From G965267335 sp965267335 (GTDB lineage Bacteria > Bacteroidota > Bacteroidia > Cytophagales > JAAEPT01): a DNA stretch of 64,000 nucleotides. The notes beneath the pieces are model-generated. The model was not told where the DNA came from and searched no databases. It saw only the letters and a list, made by a program, of their open reading frames with translations. This document shows, piece after piece, positions 1 through 9,036 of the stretch. The DNA lies in NCBI GenBank assembly GCA_965267335.1, contig OZ253953.1, positions 4,340,001 through 4,404,000 of the forward strand, in the 5' to 3' direction. Position numbers and translations under genes: made by a program. Each line of letters opens with the position of its first letter. Within the stretch, counting starts at the first letter, position 1.

Positions 1-327
1 AGCATTAATCATGGTCGTCAGGTCCTTGGCAATACGGCAGTGTTCTGCACTATCAGGTGACAACACCGAATGGTACAACCGGTGCTGTATATTCATAAAG
101 CAGGACTTACATCCTCCGGCCGGTGTCCATAGGCTTTCATGATAATTGGTTTTTTTATCGCACGCTCCGTTATTGCCAGCCACGAGCGCTTCCCTCCAGA
201 TACTGTCAGTTATGGCATATGGGTTTTGTGGTGAATCTGTATCGGATCTCTCCTGTGAATACACATGAGTAATCTCAATCAAAATTAGCACTATTGATAT
301 TACACTATTTCTGAATCTTTTTCCCAT
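1..327 (-). CDS. Secreted protein, Cys-containing, partial (runs off the left edge)
   Basis: The frame opens at an ATG (327, minus) and stays open for 109 codons to the window edge. The first ~25 residues are a signal peptide (basic start, hydrophobic core, end near VYSQ). The visible part then has four Cys, including a CKSC pair preceded by WTPAGG, and an HCRIAK stretch. I do not recognise the family. It overlaps the end of the RDD gene by 28 bp on the same strand, so it is probably the last visible gene of the M23-lipoprotein-RDD run. Export is inferred from the signal peptide only; the C-terminus is not seen. Confidence 0.6.
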   Translation of the reverse strand, partial: MGKRFRNSVISIVLILIEITHVYSQERSDTDSPQNPYAITDSIWREALVAGNNGACDKKTNYHESLWTPAGGCKSCFMNIQHRLYHSVLSPDSAEHCRIAKDLTTMINA

Positions 328-806
328 TCTTCTTTTATCACAACAGAGCCGGCTATGTAGTCATGTAGTGCGCGTCTTTTCGGGTTATTAAAGACACAAG
401 CTATTTCTCCTATCAACCAATATAATGCTATCTGGCCTTCATATGCAGTCAAAAGGGAATCTGCTTCCTGCCCTTTATAGTTAATGAGATAAGATAAGTT
501 CATTATAATATTAGGAAGCTCACGGTAGAAGGCCTGTGCAATGGTGAGGTTCTTCTCTGTTTTTTCATGAATCACCTTTAACCCCACAGCTTTCTTACCA
601 ACGGTTCTTCCGCTTGTTGAGTGCGAATAAATGAAATAACCAGATGCTATAGATACCAAAACAAACTGTAGAATAATATTATGATGAAACTTCTGTGGAA
701 GAAATGCAATAAACAGTGCTGGAGCTACGGCTATAATGAGAATATCAATTAATAGCGCTCCAAACCGCCTCCAAAAAGTTTGATATTTTGATTCGATCTC
801 CGTCAA
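300..806 (-). CDS. RDD family membrane protein
   Basis: A 168-residue inner-membrane protein with the RDD fold signatures. An RRFGALLIDILII segment forms helix 1 with the Arg/Asp pair, a central SGRTVGKKAVGLKVI loop follows, and it ends with NPKRRALHDYIAGSVVI, the usual RDD tail. About three or four membrane segments are present. RDD proteins are small membrane proteins, some linked to ion transport, but the substrate cannot be read here. The start is TTG (806); no good in-frame ATG precedes helix 1. It is 56 bp downstream of the lipoprotein gene and overlaps the next gene, suggesting one transcript. Confidence 0.8.
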   Translation of the reverse strand: MTEIESKYQTFWRRFGALLIDILIIAVAPALFIAFLPQKFHHNIILQFVLVSIASGYFIYSHSTSGRTVGKKAVGLKVIHEKTEKNLTIAQAFYRELPNIIMNLSYLINYKGQEADSLLTAYEGQIALYWLIGEIACVFNNPKRRALHDYIAGSVVIKEEWEKDSEIV

Positions 807-862
807 GGAGCAAAATAATTCAACAATAAAACAGTTTAGTAATGAAGAACAATGAGCTCATT

Positions 863-2248
863 TCAGGTTTTGTCCTGACACTTAAAAGGCAGTCGCTCCT
901 CACCAAGGTCATCAGCATACTTTTCTTTTAAATCTTTGAGGTCCTTGCAGTCCATGTTCTTTCTTAAAAACTTAAAAACATCTACCCTATAGGCTTCATC
1001 GATATACTGGAAGCCTTCTGCGTATTGTTTCATTATTTTTTTCTGTTGCTTGTCATCAAAGAGGTCCCAGTTTTCTGTAATCGCTTTATTGATATCACTA
1101 AAATTTTTATCAAGGGCTCTTTTCGAAAAGCCGTTTTTGATCAAATAATTCAGCTCCTTATCCCGGTTTTGTACGATCAGGAACATCACCATTTGGTCCA
1201 TGCTCACCTGAAAAACTCTACCTCCCCTAACCGCATTTGATATCGTCTTTTCACATTTTTTGACATAGTCATCAACGAGGTCCTTATTCATTGGCTTTTT
1301 CTTATCAGCTGCCCTACGGGCTATGTACTCATCGATATCACTTGACATAAAACCTGCCCAGTTTACCAATACGGCTGCATCGATTTCATCCAGCACTTCC
1401 TGATCACCTAGTTCTATCACAAGCGCTAAAGCATCTCGTACGTCAAACATTCCGGATTTCTCGTTTGATACCAACCTCTTCAATTTGTCGACCACCACTC
1501 CTTTGAAACCCTCTGTCTCATTAATCATCTTCTTTAGCTTGTCATTTGTGTACACCTTCTTTGATATTTCACACTCCGGCCAGGTTTGAAATGCAAGCTT
1601 TGACAATCCATGATCTTCCGGCAGCCCACCAATTATTTCTGCAATATTATCCTGACTATTAATATCCACCGAGGCACACAGCTCTCCTTTTTCGAGTAGC
1701 GAAGCAATTACCTCAGCCGGATCTTCCAGACCATCGACCTTAGTCTTTTCAAATGAAACGAACTCGTGTTCCACACCTACATAGTTAGGGTCTTCGAAAG
1801 AACGATCATTGATCACATGCATCACGCCAAGCAATTGATCATCCACTCCGTAGGCAAAGTGCTTTCCATCCTTGGAGGCCTTAATTTTAAATCTTGCCAG
1901 TTGCTGTTCTAAGTCAACTTCTTCTCCATAACCTTCATAGGCGACATCGGACTTGGACCAGAATGGAAAGTCTACATCCCATACCAGAGCGTAGCGAAAT
2001 CGGGTACTGCGATCTCCGGCTTCACCAACTTTGGATACCTTTTTGGCTTTTGTGGTCTTGTACTGAATATGACGCACCGTCACAGTGCCCTTAGCATCAC
2101 CGACTTTTATGGTCGTACTTTTTGTTTTGACCGTTTTTGTTGTCGTGCAACCCTTTTGGCATCCACTCAAAGCTATCGTAACCAGTAAAATATAAATTGA
2201 CCTAAACCGCAGAATAGCAGCCAGGAAGCCTGTTCTTTTGTTTTCCAT
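863..2248 (-). CDS. Predicted lipoprotein of unknown function
   Basis: A 461-residue protein with a lipobox (LSGC, Cys30) after a hydrophobic signal, so it should be lipid-anchored. After a Thr/Lys-rich linker (about 34-70) there is a folded region containing Trp-rich WDVDFPFW. The C-terminal half (about 225-460) is helical, charged and Lys-rich, reminiscent of helical-repeat packing. No catalytic motif is visible and I do not recognise the family. It lies 20 bp downstream of the M23-like gene on the same strand, so an envelope or peptidoglycan-related role is plausible but inferred. Confidence 0.6.
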   Translation of the reverse strand: MENKRTGFLAAILRFRSIYILLVTIALSGCQKGCTTTKTVKTKSTTIKVGDAKGTVTVRHIQYKTTKAKKVSKVGEAGDRSTRFRYALVWDVDFPFWSKSDVAYEGYGEEVDLEQQLARFKIKASKDGKHFAYGVDDQLLGVMHVINDRSFEDPNYVGVEHEFVSFEKTKVDGLEDPAEVIASLLEKGELCASVDINSQDNIAEIIGGLPEDHGLSKLAFQTWPECEISKKVYTNDKLKKMINETEGFKGVVVDKLKRLVSNEKSGMFDVRDALALVIELGDQEVLDEIDAAVLVNWAGFMSSDIDEYIARRAADKKKPMNKDLVDDYVKKCEKTISNAVRGGRVFQVSMDQMVMFLIVQNRDKELNYLIKNGFSKRALDKNFSDINKAITENWDLFDDKQQKKIMKQYAEGFQYIDEAYRVDVFKFLRKNMDCKDLKDLKEKYADDLGEERLPFKCQDKT

Positions 2249-2268
2249 AACCCTTGAATTAGGTGAGC

Positions 2269-3552
2269 TTATAACGAAGCAACGTGTTTTAGCTTGATTT
2301 TATTGAGCTTTTCTACGTATGCCTGCTTCACCTGGTTGAACTTTTCTAAATTATTTGAATCTACTGGTTCTGCAGACGGTGGATCTACTTTCAACGGATC
2401 TACCGCATGTCCGCTCTTCCAGAACCTAAAATCCAGATGCGGCCCTGTAGAAAGTCCTGTACTACCGACATAACCAATGATCTGGCCTTGCTTCACTGTT
2501 TTTCCGACTTTAATACCTTCTCCATATCCGGAAAGGTGCATATAGCCAGTTGTATAAATGCTGTTGTGCTTAATTTTAACATAGTTTCCTGCTCCTCCAC
2601 TGTATTGTGCCTTAATTACGACTCCGTCACCCACAGCATGAACCGGTGTGCCTTTTGGAGCTGCATAATCTACACCATGGTGAGGTCGTCTTATTTTTAG
2701 TACCGGATGGAGCCTGCTATTTGAAAAATGTGAGCTAATACGTGAAAACTGTAGGGGAGCTTTCAGGAAGGTTTTTTGCAAACTGTTTCCCTCCTCATCA
2801 AAGTATTCAATGCCCGACTCTTTGCCCTGATCAAAATAGAAAGCCATGTAGGTTTCTCCGTAATGTTCAAACTCTGCTGCTAGAATTCTTCCCATACCGA
2901 CAGCCTTTCCATCCACCTGTTTTTCTTCATACAGGACCTTAAAATTATCTCCCTTTTGTATTGCAAAAAAGTCAATCTGCCAGGCATAAACGTCAGCAAG
3001 TGCATTGGCCAAAACCGGACTCGCGCCATTATCCACCATGGTATTATAAAGAGAACTAGTGATTACACCCGCGAATGTTTTTTCTTTTGTAACCACTTTC
3101 TTATGCTCCAGCTTTACTGAAAGGGAATCTTCGAGGTTGAACAGTACATAATCAATCTCATTAGGATGATATATAAAACACTTTGCTTTGTGTGCACTGT
3201 CAGTAGTGCATATTACCTCATAAGGTTTATTCGCCCTGATCTTCCGTACATCAAATACTTCTCTTGATCCTTCAGCCAGCTTGGCTATTTCCGAATAGGA
3301 CACATTATACTCCTGAAGAATTTCTGAAATATTCTGGTTAGGCTTTACCTTATCCTTAATGATATAAATTGAATCTTTATTGAATCCGTATAGAAAAACG
3401 GGTTCTTTAGGCTTTTCCTTAGGTTTACTAAGTTCTTCAACCGATTCCTTTGTTTGTTGACTTGTTGGTTCTTTTGAATCAATCGTGATAAAATAAGTAA
3501 CAACTGCAACCAGGCCAATAAACAATAGAATTAATGGCAGTTTATTCTTCAT
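2269..3552 (-). CDS. M23/LytM-like peptidoglycan peptidase-family protein, Zn ligand altered
   Basis: About 427 residues with an N-terminal membrane anchor (KLPLILLFIGLVAVVTYFI), a central helper region and a C-terminal LytM domain (about 275-390). The first Zn motif is intact (H291-HGV-D295) and the conserved YMH His is H339. The last motif, normally HxH, reads H372-L-D374, so the usual Zn-ligand His is Asp. The enzyme may bind metal through Asp or be a degenerate regulator of cell-wall amidases, as known for some EnvC/NlpD proteins. I chose ATG 3552 over the upstream in-frame TTG (3573) because it sits directly before the anchor. It is followed closely by the lipoprotein gene. Confidence 0.8.
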   Translation of the reverse strand: MKNKLPLILLFIGLVAVVTYFITIDSKEPTSQQTKESVEELSKPKEKPKEPVFLYGFNKDSIYIIKDKVKPNQNISEILQEYNVSYSEIAKLAEGSREVFDVRKIRANKPYEVICTTDSAHKAKCFIYHPNEIDYVLFNLEDSLSVKLEHKKVVTKEKTFAGVITSSLYNTMVDNGASPVLANALADVYAWQIDFFAIQKGDNFKVLYEEKQVDGKAVGMGRILAAEFEHYGETYMAFYFDQGKESGIEYFDEEGNSLQKTFLKAPLQFSRISSHFSNSRLHPVLKIRRPHHGVDYAAPKGTPVHAVGDGVVIKAQYSGGAGNYVKIKHNSIYTTGYMHLSGYGEGIKVGKTVKQGQIIGYVGSTGLSTGPHLDFRFWKSGHAVDPLKVDPPSAEPVDSNNLEKFNQVKQAYVEKLNKIKLKHVASL

Positions 3553-3796
3553 AGTGCGTGAAATTATATTCAAAATCTATCGCTCTTTTATACTTAAAGA
3601 CCCTGAATACCAGTGTAATTCGGTCACTAAATTGAATAAATATCCTTAAAATCCCAATTTTTAGGTCATTTATTAAGTATACTATAAAGATTGGCTCTGG
3701 ATATTTCATCAATATATCGTAATACTAAATCGCAGATTGGTCACTTCAATATTATTATTTTAATGCGTAAACCTTAGTATTTACCCTTCCCTAAAT

Positions 3797-3804
3797 TAAC
3801 TTTG
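3797..3804 (+). promoter_or_regulatory. Bacteroidota -7 box (TAACTTTG) upstream of pyrD
   Basis: TAACTTTG matches the TAnnTTTG -7 consensus of the Bacteroidota housekeeping sigma factor and is followed by GC, as is common. A TSS about 7 bp downstream would leave a leader of only about 11 bases before the TTG start of pyrD. No clear TTTG -33 box is visible at the right spacing. Confidence 0.45.
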
Positions 3805-3821
3805 CGCCAAACTACGTTGCC

Positions 3822-4859
3822 TTGTACAAATTCTTAATTCGTCCGTTTCTTTTTCTCTTCAGTCCCGAGTGGGTACACCACTTTTCATTCAGATCGCTAC
3901 GATTTCTTCATAGGCTTGGAATGATAGGGTTGATACGTCCTAAGAAAGTCAAGGACACGATTCTAGAGACCGAAGTGTTCGGAATAAAGTTCCCAAATCC
4001 TGTCGGTCTTGCAGCAGGATTTGATAAGGATGCCAAACTAGTTGACCCTCTGTCGGAATTAGGTTTCGGCTTTGTAGAGATCGGGACAGTAACCCCGAAG
4101 CCTCAGCCGGGAAATGAAAAACCTCGTTTGTTTCGTCTGAAAAAAGATAAGGCCATCATCAATCGTATGGGTTTTAACAATGAGGGTGTTGCAGCAGCTG
4201 TTGCCAGATTAAAAAAGAAGAAAAAAAACATCATTATAGGAGGAAATATAGGCAAGAACAAAGTTACACCTAACGAGAAAGCCTTAGATGATTACATGAT
4301 TTGTTATCAGGCTTTGAAGGATATCGTTGACTATTTCGTGGTAAATGTGAGTTCACCCAATACCCCTGGACTAAGAGATTTACAGGAAAAAGGTCCGCTG
4401 CTGGAAATATTGGCCAGCTTACAAAAAGAAAACAAGTTACAGCCATCACCAAAGCCTATTTTACTTAAAATAGCACCTGACCTCACTGAAGGTCAACTCG
4501 ATGATATAGTAGACATCGTTAAGGAATCCGGAATAGCCGGAATAATTTGCACAAATACTACAATCAGTAGAGAAGGGTTAAAAACAGATTCTTCGATTGT
4601 TGAAAAAATTGGTAATGGTGGATTGAGTGGCAAACCACTAATCGACCACTCAACCGAAGTAATTCGTTATATCAATGAAAAGTCCGGTGGTAGCATAAAA
4701 ATAATTGGTGTAGGAGGTATTATGAGCGCTGACGATGCGTTAAGAAAATTAGAAGCCGGAGCATCATTAGTTCAAATTTATACCGGTTTTATTTATGAAG
4801 GCCCGGCATTGATCAGAGATATCAACCGGGCAATAGCAAATGTCAGAAAAGCCTCTTAA
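3822..4859 (+). CDS. pyrD: Dihydroorotate dehydrogenase (quinone), class 2
   Basis: Oxidises dihydroorotate to orotate with FMN and passes electrons to the quinone pool, the fourth step of UMP synthesis. It acts at the inner membrane. The 345-residue length and the N-terminal amphipathic extension (MYKFLIRPFLFLF) fit class 2. Visible motifs are VGLAAGFDKD, FVEIGTVTPKPQPGN, N175VSSPNTPGLR with the class 2 catalytic Ser, and a C-terminal GGLSGKPL / IIGVGGI phosphate-binding pair. The start is TTG; the protein aligns from MYKF as in Proteobacterial PyrD. It leads the plus-strand run and is 25 bp before ftsK. pyrF follows three genes later. Confidence 0.95.
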   Translation: MYKFLIRPFLFLFSPEWVHHFSFRSLRFLHRLGMIGLIRPKKVKDTILETEVFGIKFPNPVGLAAGFDKDAKLVDPLSELGFGFVEIGTVTPKPQPGNEKPRLFRLKKDKAIINRMGFNNEGVAAAVARLKKKKKNIIIGGNIGKNKVTPNEKALDDYMICYQALKDIVDYFVVNVSSPNTPGLRDLQEKGPLLEILASLQKENKLQPSPKPILLKIAPDLTEGQLDDIVDIVKESGIAGIICTNTTISREGLKTDSSIVEKIGNGGLSGKPLIDHSTEVIRYINEKSGGSIKIIGVGGIMSADDALRKLEAGASLVQIYTGFIYEGPALIRDINRAIANVRKAS

Positions 4860-4884
4860 TTCAAAAAATTTGTATTTTTAAATC

Positions 4885-7353
4885 GTGGCAGGCAACACCT
4901 ATAGAAAAACAGAAAACAAGAAGCGACAGGGAAAGAAGGGTAAGTTTTCTCTGAAAAAAGTTGTTGACGACCGTAGAGTCCAACTTACCACCGGTCTATT
5001 TCTGGTGTTTTTAGGTGTATGTATGTTTCTCGCCTTTACGTCATACCTTTTCACGGGTAATGCTGATCAATCGATAATAGAGGGAGGCAATGTTTACGAA
5101 AGTGGGTTGGAAGCTAAAAACTGGCTCGGCTACTATGGAGCCTTACTCTCCCATTGGTTTGTATTTAAGTGGTTTGGAGTTGCTGCGTTTCTGTTTGTAC
5201 CTATATTAGTAACGGCCGGATACGGCATTCTTTTCAGACAAAAAATCAAATTTTTCGGGTCTCTGGTAAGTGCATCCATTTTCTTTTTGTTTTGGACCAG
5301 TACTACTTTCGGATATTATTATGTGACCGCTAAAAGCATCTCCAGTTATGGATTCCTTAGCGGAGGAATTGGTTTTGAAATTGCGGCTACTTTCTATAGT
5401 TGGTTTGGCTGGGGAACAGTTTTTCTTCTCTTCTTTACCCTTGCGGTATTTCTGATTTTCTTCTTCAATATCACTAGTCTGATTGGTTTGGGCAAAAGTA
5501 CCGAAGACGAAGAGCTCGTAGAAGATGATGATCATGAACGCATTAAGGACGAACACAAAAACTTTGTTCAGGAACTCAATGACGAACTCTTAACAAATGC
5601 TGAAGAGCTATCCGAGGAAAACAAGGAAGAGGAAGCGACTGAAATCACTATTGATTCAGAATTAGCAGCAAATGATGAAGATCGGTCAAATCAAGCTGCG
5701 GTCGAAGACACTGGCATTACGTTTGACCACAACCCTGATGATGTTCAACCTCAACCGAAAACTGATCCTGACGAAGAACTGGAAATCGATGTAAGCGAGG
5801 CCGAAGAAGAAGAAACAGTAAAAGATACCGGAGCTCTTGGGACCAACTACGACCCGACCCTGGATTTGGCAGAGTACCAATACCCAACACTGGAACTTCT
5901 TGAGGATCGATCGGGTGGAAAAATATCCGTTACCCGGGAAGAACTCGAGGCCAACAAAGACAAGATTGTCAACACCCTTGGTAACTACAAAATTGGAATT
6001 TCAAGTATTAAAGCGACCATTGGTCCAACGGTTACGCTTTACGAAATTGTACCGGAGGCTGGTATAAAGATTTCTAAAATCAAAAACCTTGAGGATGACA
6101 TTGCTCTTGGGTTGGCAGCCCTTGGTATTCGTATCATAGCCCCAATACCAGGAAAAGGTACCATTGGTATTGAAGTTCCCAACAAAAACCGGGAAATGGT
6201 ATCCATCCGCTCGGTGATCTCAACAGAGAAATTTGCCAAGAGTGAAATGGACTTACCAATCGTACTTGGTAAAACTATTTCCAATGAGGTATTCATGATT
6301 GACCTCGCAAAAATGCCTCACGTGCTGATGGCTGGTGCTACAGGACAAGGTAAGTCCGTTGGTATAAATGTTCTCTTAACCTCATTACTTTATAAGAAGC
6401 ACCCATCTCAATTGAAATTTGTGCTTGTCGATCCAAAAAAGGTGGAACTTTCCATCTATACCACCATCGAAAAGCATTTTCTTGCCAAACTTCCGGATAG
6501 TGAAGAATCCATCATTACAGATACAAAAAAAGTGGTGCATACTCTTAATGCACTTTGTATCGAAATGGATACGCGCTACACCTTATTGAAGAATGCCGGT
6601 TGCCGAAACCTGAAAGAATACAACAAGAAATTTATTGAGCGTAAGCTAAATCCAAATCACGGACATCAGTTTATGCCATACATTGTAGTGGTAATCGATG
6701 AGCTTGCCGACCTGATGATGACCGCAGGTAAAGAGGTGGAAAGCCCGATTGCCCGACTGGCACAACTTGCCCGAGCCATTGGTATTCACCTGGTGGTTGC
6801 TACCCAACGACCATCAGTAAACGTAATTACTGGTGTAATCAAAGCAAACTTTCCGGCACGAGTTTCCTTTAAGGTGACTTCTAAAGTAGATAGTAGAACC
6901 ATTCTGGATGCTGGGGGTGCCGATCAATTGATTGGTATGGGAGATATGCTCTTCTCACAAGGATCTGATATTATCCGGGTACAATGTGCTTTCGTTGACA
7001 CACCTGAGGTAGATGCAATTTGTGACTTCATCGGTGACCAAAGAGGTTATGAGTCTGCATTCCTTCTACCGGAATATATTGAAGAAAGTGAAAGCGGCAT
7101 TGGTGATGTGGACTTATCAGACCGCGATGCTATGTTTGATGACGCAGCAAGAATAATCGTACAGACCCAACAAGGAAGTACTTCCATGCTTCAGAGAAAA
7201 TTAAAACTAGGTTACAATCGCGCTGGCCGACTGATCGATCAATTGGAAGCTGCTGGAATTGTGGGTCCTTTTGAAGGAAGCAAAGCCAGAGAGGTTCTGG
7301 TAAAAGACGAATACGCTCTGGAACAGTTGTTGAACGACCTCAATAGTAATTAA
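4885..7353 (+). CDS. ftsK: DNA translocase FtsK/SpoIIIE
   Basis: A septal ATP-driven DNA pump that clears chromosome dimers and termini at division. The 822-residue protein has about four to five membrane helices in residues 30-205, then an acidic, low-complexity linker (about 210-330). The translocase alpha/beta domains (about 345-745) carry Walker A GATGQGKS (484-491) and Walker B with D605-E606 (VVVIDELADLMM). A gamma winged-helix domain ends the protein (about 755-822, with STSMLQRKLKLGYNRAGRLIDQLE), which normally reads KOPS-like sites and contacts XerD. The start is GTG. It is co-oriented with pyrD and lolA. Confidence 0.95.
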   Translation: MAGNTYRKTENKKRQGKKGKFSLKKVVDDRRVQLTTGLFLVFLGVCMFLAFTSYLFTGNADQSIIEGGNVYESGLEAKNWLGYYGALLSHWFVFKWFGVAAFLFVPILVTAGYGILFRQKIKFFGSLVSASIFFLFWTSTTFGYYYVTAKSISSYGFLSGGIGFEIAATFYSWFGWGTVFLLFFTLAVFLIFFFNITSLIGLGKSTEDEELVEDDDHERIKDEHKNFVQELNDELLTNAEELSEENKEEEATEITIDSELAANDEDRSNQAAVEDTGITFDHNPDDVQPQPKTDPDEELEIDVSEAEEEETVKDTGALGTNYDPTLDLAEYQYPTLELLEDRSGGKISVTREELEANKDKIVNTLGNYKIGISSIKATIGPTVTLYEIVPEAGIKISKIKNLEDDIALGLAALGIRIIAPIPGKGTIGIEVPNKNREMVSIRSVISTEKFAKSEMDLPIVLGKTISNEVFMIDLAKMPHVLMAGATGQGKSVGINVLLTSLLYKKHPSQLKFVLVDPKKVELSIYTTIEKHFLAKLPDSEESIITDTKKVVHTLNALCIEMDTRYTLLKNAGCRNLKEYNKKFIERKLNPNHGHQFMPYIVVVIDELADLMMTAGKEVESPIARLAQLARAIGIHLVVATQRPSVNVITGVIKANFPARVSFKVTSKVDSRTILDAGGADQLIGMGDMLFSQGSDIIRVQCAFVDTPEVDAICDFIGDQRGYESAFLLPEYIEESESGIGDVDLSDRDAMFDDAARIIVQTQQGSTSMLQRKLKLGYNRAGRLIDQLEAAGIVGPFEGSKAREVLVKDEYALEQLLNDLNSN

Positions 7354-7458
7354 TAATTTATGTCGAAAACATTTAAGTAACGGTAATTCTTAATTAAGAA
7401 AGCTTTGGCTTAATTATTGCTAAACCATTTGTACCGGATTAAAATTAAAGTTTATAAG

Positions 7459-8136
7459 ATGAAAAAATATTTATCCCTCTTGTTGATTGTTTTGAGTGCC
7501 GCTAGCTATAGTGTTGCTCAAACAAACGTGAAGAAAGACCCTGAAGCAAAAAAGATATTGGACAAGGCTAAGGCCAAATTCAAATCATTAAGTTCATTCA
7601 AAGCCGATTTTACCCAGCAAATGGAAAACAAAAGGCTGAACATGAAGGAAGAGGAGAAGGGATCTATCAAAGTAAAGGGTGATATGTTCAGAGTTAAGCT
7701 TGGTGATACTGAAATCATTGTAAACGGAACTAAATCCTGGACAATTTTAAAAGAGGACTGTGAAACAAATGAAGCTACATACGAAGAAGGTGGACCAATA
7801 ATCACTCCTGGAAGCGTAGTCGAAATGTACGAAACAGGATACAAGTATATCTATATGGGCGACCAGAACGTTGGTGGCACGGCTTGTTACAGTATTGACC
7901 TGGAGCCGGATGTGAGCGCTGAAGAAAGAGATAAGCAACAAGTCACTAAAATCAGAATCTACATCAACAAGAGTAACAACGTAATCAAACGTTGGAAAAT
8001 CTACGAGCGCAATGGTAATCAATACACTTACAGCCTGGACAAATTCACTTCCAATCCGACCATAAGTGATACCGAATTTGAATATTCGAAGAAAAGAGAC
8101 TGTTCTTGCTGCGAGCTCATCAAACTCGATCGATAG
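7459..8136 (+). CDS. lolA: LolA-like outer-membrane lipoprotein carrier
   Basis: A periplasmic chaperone that ferries lipoproteins to the outer membrane. The 225 residues begin with a signal peptide (MKKYLSLLLIVLSAASYSVAQ). The usual LolA opening follows (SSFKADFTQQM), then the beta-barrel halves (KGSIKVKGDMFRVKLGDTEIIVNGTKSW). It ends with a Cys-rich CSCCELIKLDR tail that is unusual. I chose ATG 7459 rather than the upstream ATG (7417), because 7459 begins the signal peptide directly. It follows ftsK by about 105 bp, a common Bacteroidota gene order, and ends just before a strong hairpin. Confidence 0.88.
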   Translation: MKKYLSLLLIVLSAASYSVAQTNVKKDPEAKKILDKAKAKFKSLSSFKADFTQQMENKRLNMKEEEKGSIKVKGDMFRVKLGDTEIIVNGTKSWTILKEDCETNEATYEEGGPIITPGSVVEMYETGYKYIYMGDQNVGGTACYSIDLEPDVSAEERDKQQVTKIRIYINKSNNVIKRWKIYERNGNQYTYSLDKFTSNPTISDTEFEYSKKRDCSCCELIKLDR

Positions 8137-8162
8137 AAAACAATATTAATTTTTGACTTTAG

Positions 8163-8196
8163 AGATTCCAGCTTAACTTCGCTGGAATCTTTTTTT
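8163..8196 (+). terminator. Rho-independent terminator after lolA (or pyrF leader hairpin)
   Basis: A perfect 10-bp stem (AGATTCCAGC 8163-8172 / GCTGGAATCT 8181-8190) has an 8-base loop and is followed directly by six T. It ends only 6 bp before the pyrF ATG. It can terminate lolA transcription, but any transcript reaching pyrF from upstream must pass through it. Confidence 0.85.
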
Positions 8197-8202
8197 ATTT
8201 CT

Positions 8203-9021
8203 ATGACTCGGGACGAACTATTTGAGCAGATAAAACTTAAACAATCCTACCTATGCATAGGCCTGGATACCGATATAGAAAAAATTCCTCCGCACCTCCT
8301 GGAGGAAAAAGATCCCATTTACGAATTCAATAAAGAAATTATCAAGGCCACAAGTGATTTGTGTGTTGCCTACAAACCCAACCTCGCTTTTTATGAGTCT
8401 ATAGGTACTAAGGGCTGGAAGGCGCTGGAGAAGACACTGAAAGTAATTCCTGACAATATCTTTACCATTGCTGATGCAAAAAGGGGAGACATCGGTAACA
8501 CCTCAAAGATGTACGCAAAGACATTTTTTGAGCATATGAATTTTGATTCCGTCACGGTTGCTCCATATATGGGTATCGATTCCGTTCAGCCCTTCTTAGA
8601 GTTTAAGGGAAAGTGGGTTATCTTACTGGCACTTACCAGCAATAATGGTAGCAGAGACTTTCAGACGAACTTACTCGAAAACGGAGATTACCTATTTGAA
8701 AGAGTTTTAGAAACCAGCAGCACGTGGGCTACGCCCGATGAGCTAATGTATGTTGCAGGAGCGACTAAGGCCGAAATGTTCCAAACTATCAGAAAACTGG
8801 CACCAAATAACTTCTTGCTGGTACCCGGTATCGGAGCTCAAGGTGGTGATTTGGAAAGTGTATCACGGTTTGGGATGAACAGCCAATGTGGACTACTCGT
8901 GAATTCATCACGTGGTATTATATATGCCTCATCAGGGAAGGACTTTGCAGAGGCAGCCAGAGAAAAAGCAATGGAGCTACAAAAGCAAATGGCTGAGTAT
9001 CTGGACAGGTTTTTAGATTAA
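8203..9021 (+). CDS. pyrF: Orotidine 5'-phosphate decarboxylase (long form)
   Basis: Decarboxylates OMP to UMP, the last step of UMP synthesis, in the cytoplasm. The 272-residue length fits the long PyrF subfamily common in Bacteroidota. The catalytic motif D91AKRGD96 (in TIADAKRGDIGNTSKMYA) supplies the Lys and Asp residues. LLVPGIGAQGGD and the C-terminal NSSRGIIYAS are the phosphate-binding loops. The start at ATG 8203 leaves no room for a typical ribosome-binding site between the terminator T-tract and the ATG. It is 15 bp upstream of the DUF2851 gene. Confidence 0.95.
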   Translation: MTRDELFEQIKLKQSYLCIGLDTDIEKIPPHLLEEKDPIYEFNKEIIKATSDLCVAYKPNLAFYESIGTKGWKALEKTLKVIPDNIFTIADAKRGDIGNTSKMYAKTFFEHMNFDSVTVAPYMGIDSVQPFLEFKGKWVILLALTSNNGSRDFQTNLLENGDYLFERVLETSSTWATPDELMYVAGATKAEMFQTIRKLAPNNFLLVPGIGAQGGDLESVSRFGMNSQCGLLVNSSRGIIYASSGKDFAEAAREKAMELQKQMAEYLDRFLD

Positions 9022-9036
9022 AAGTACTTAACAGCT

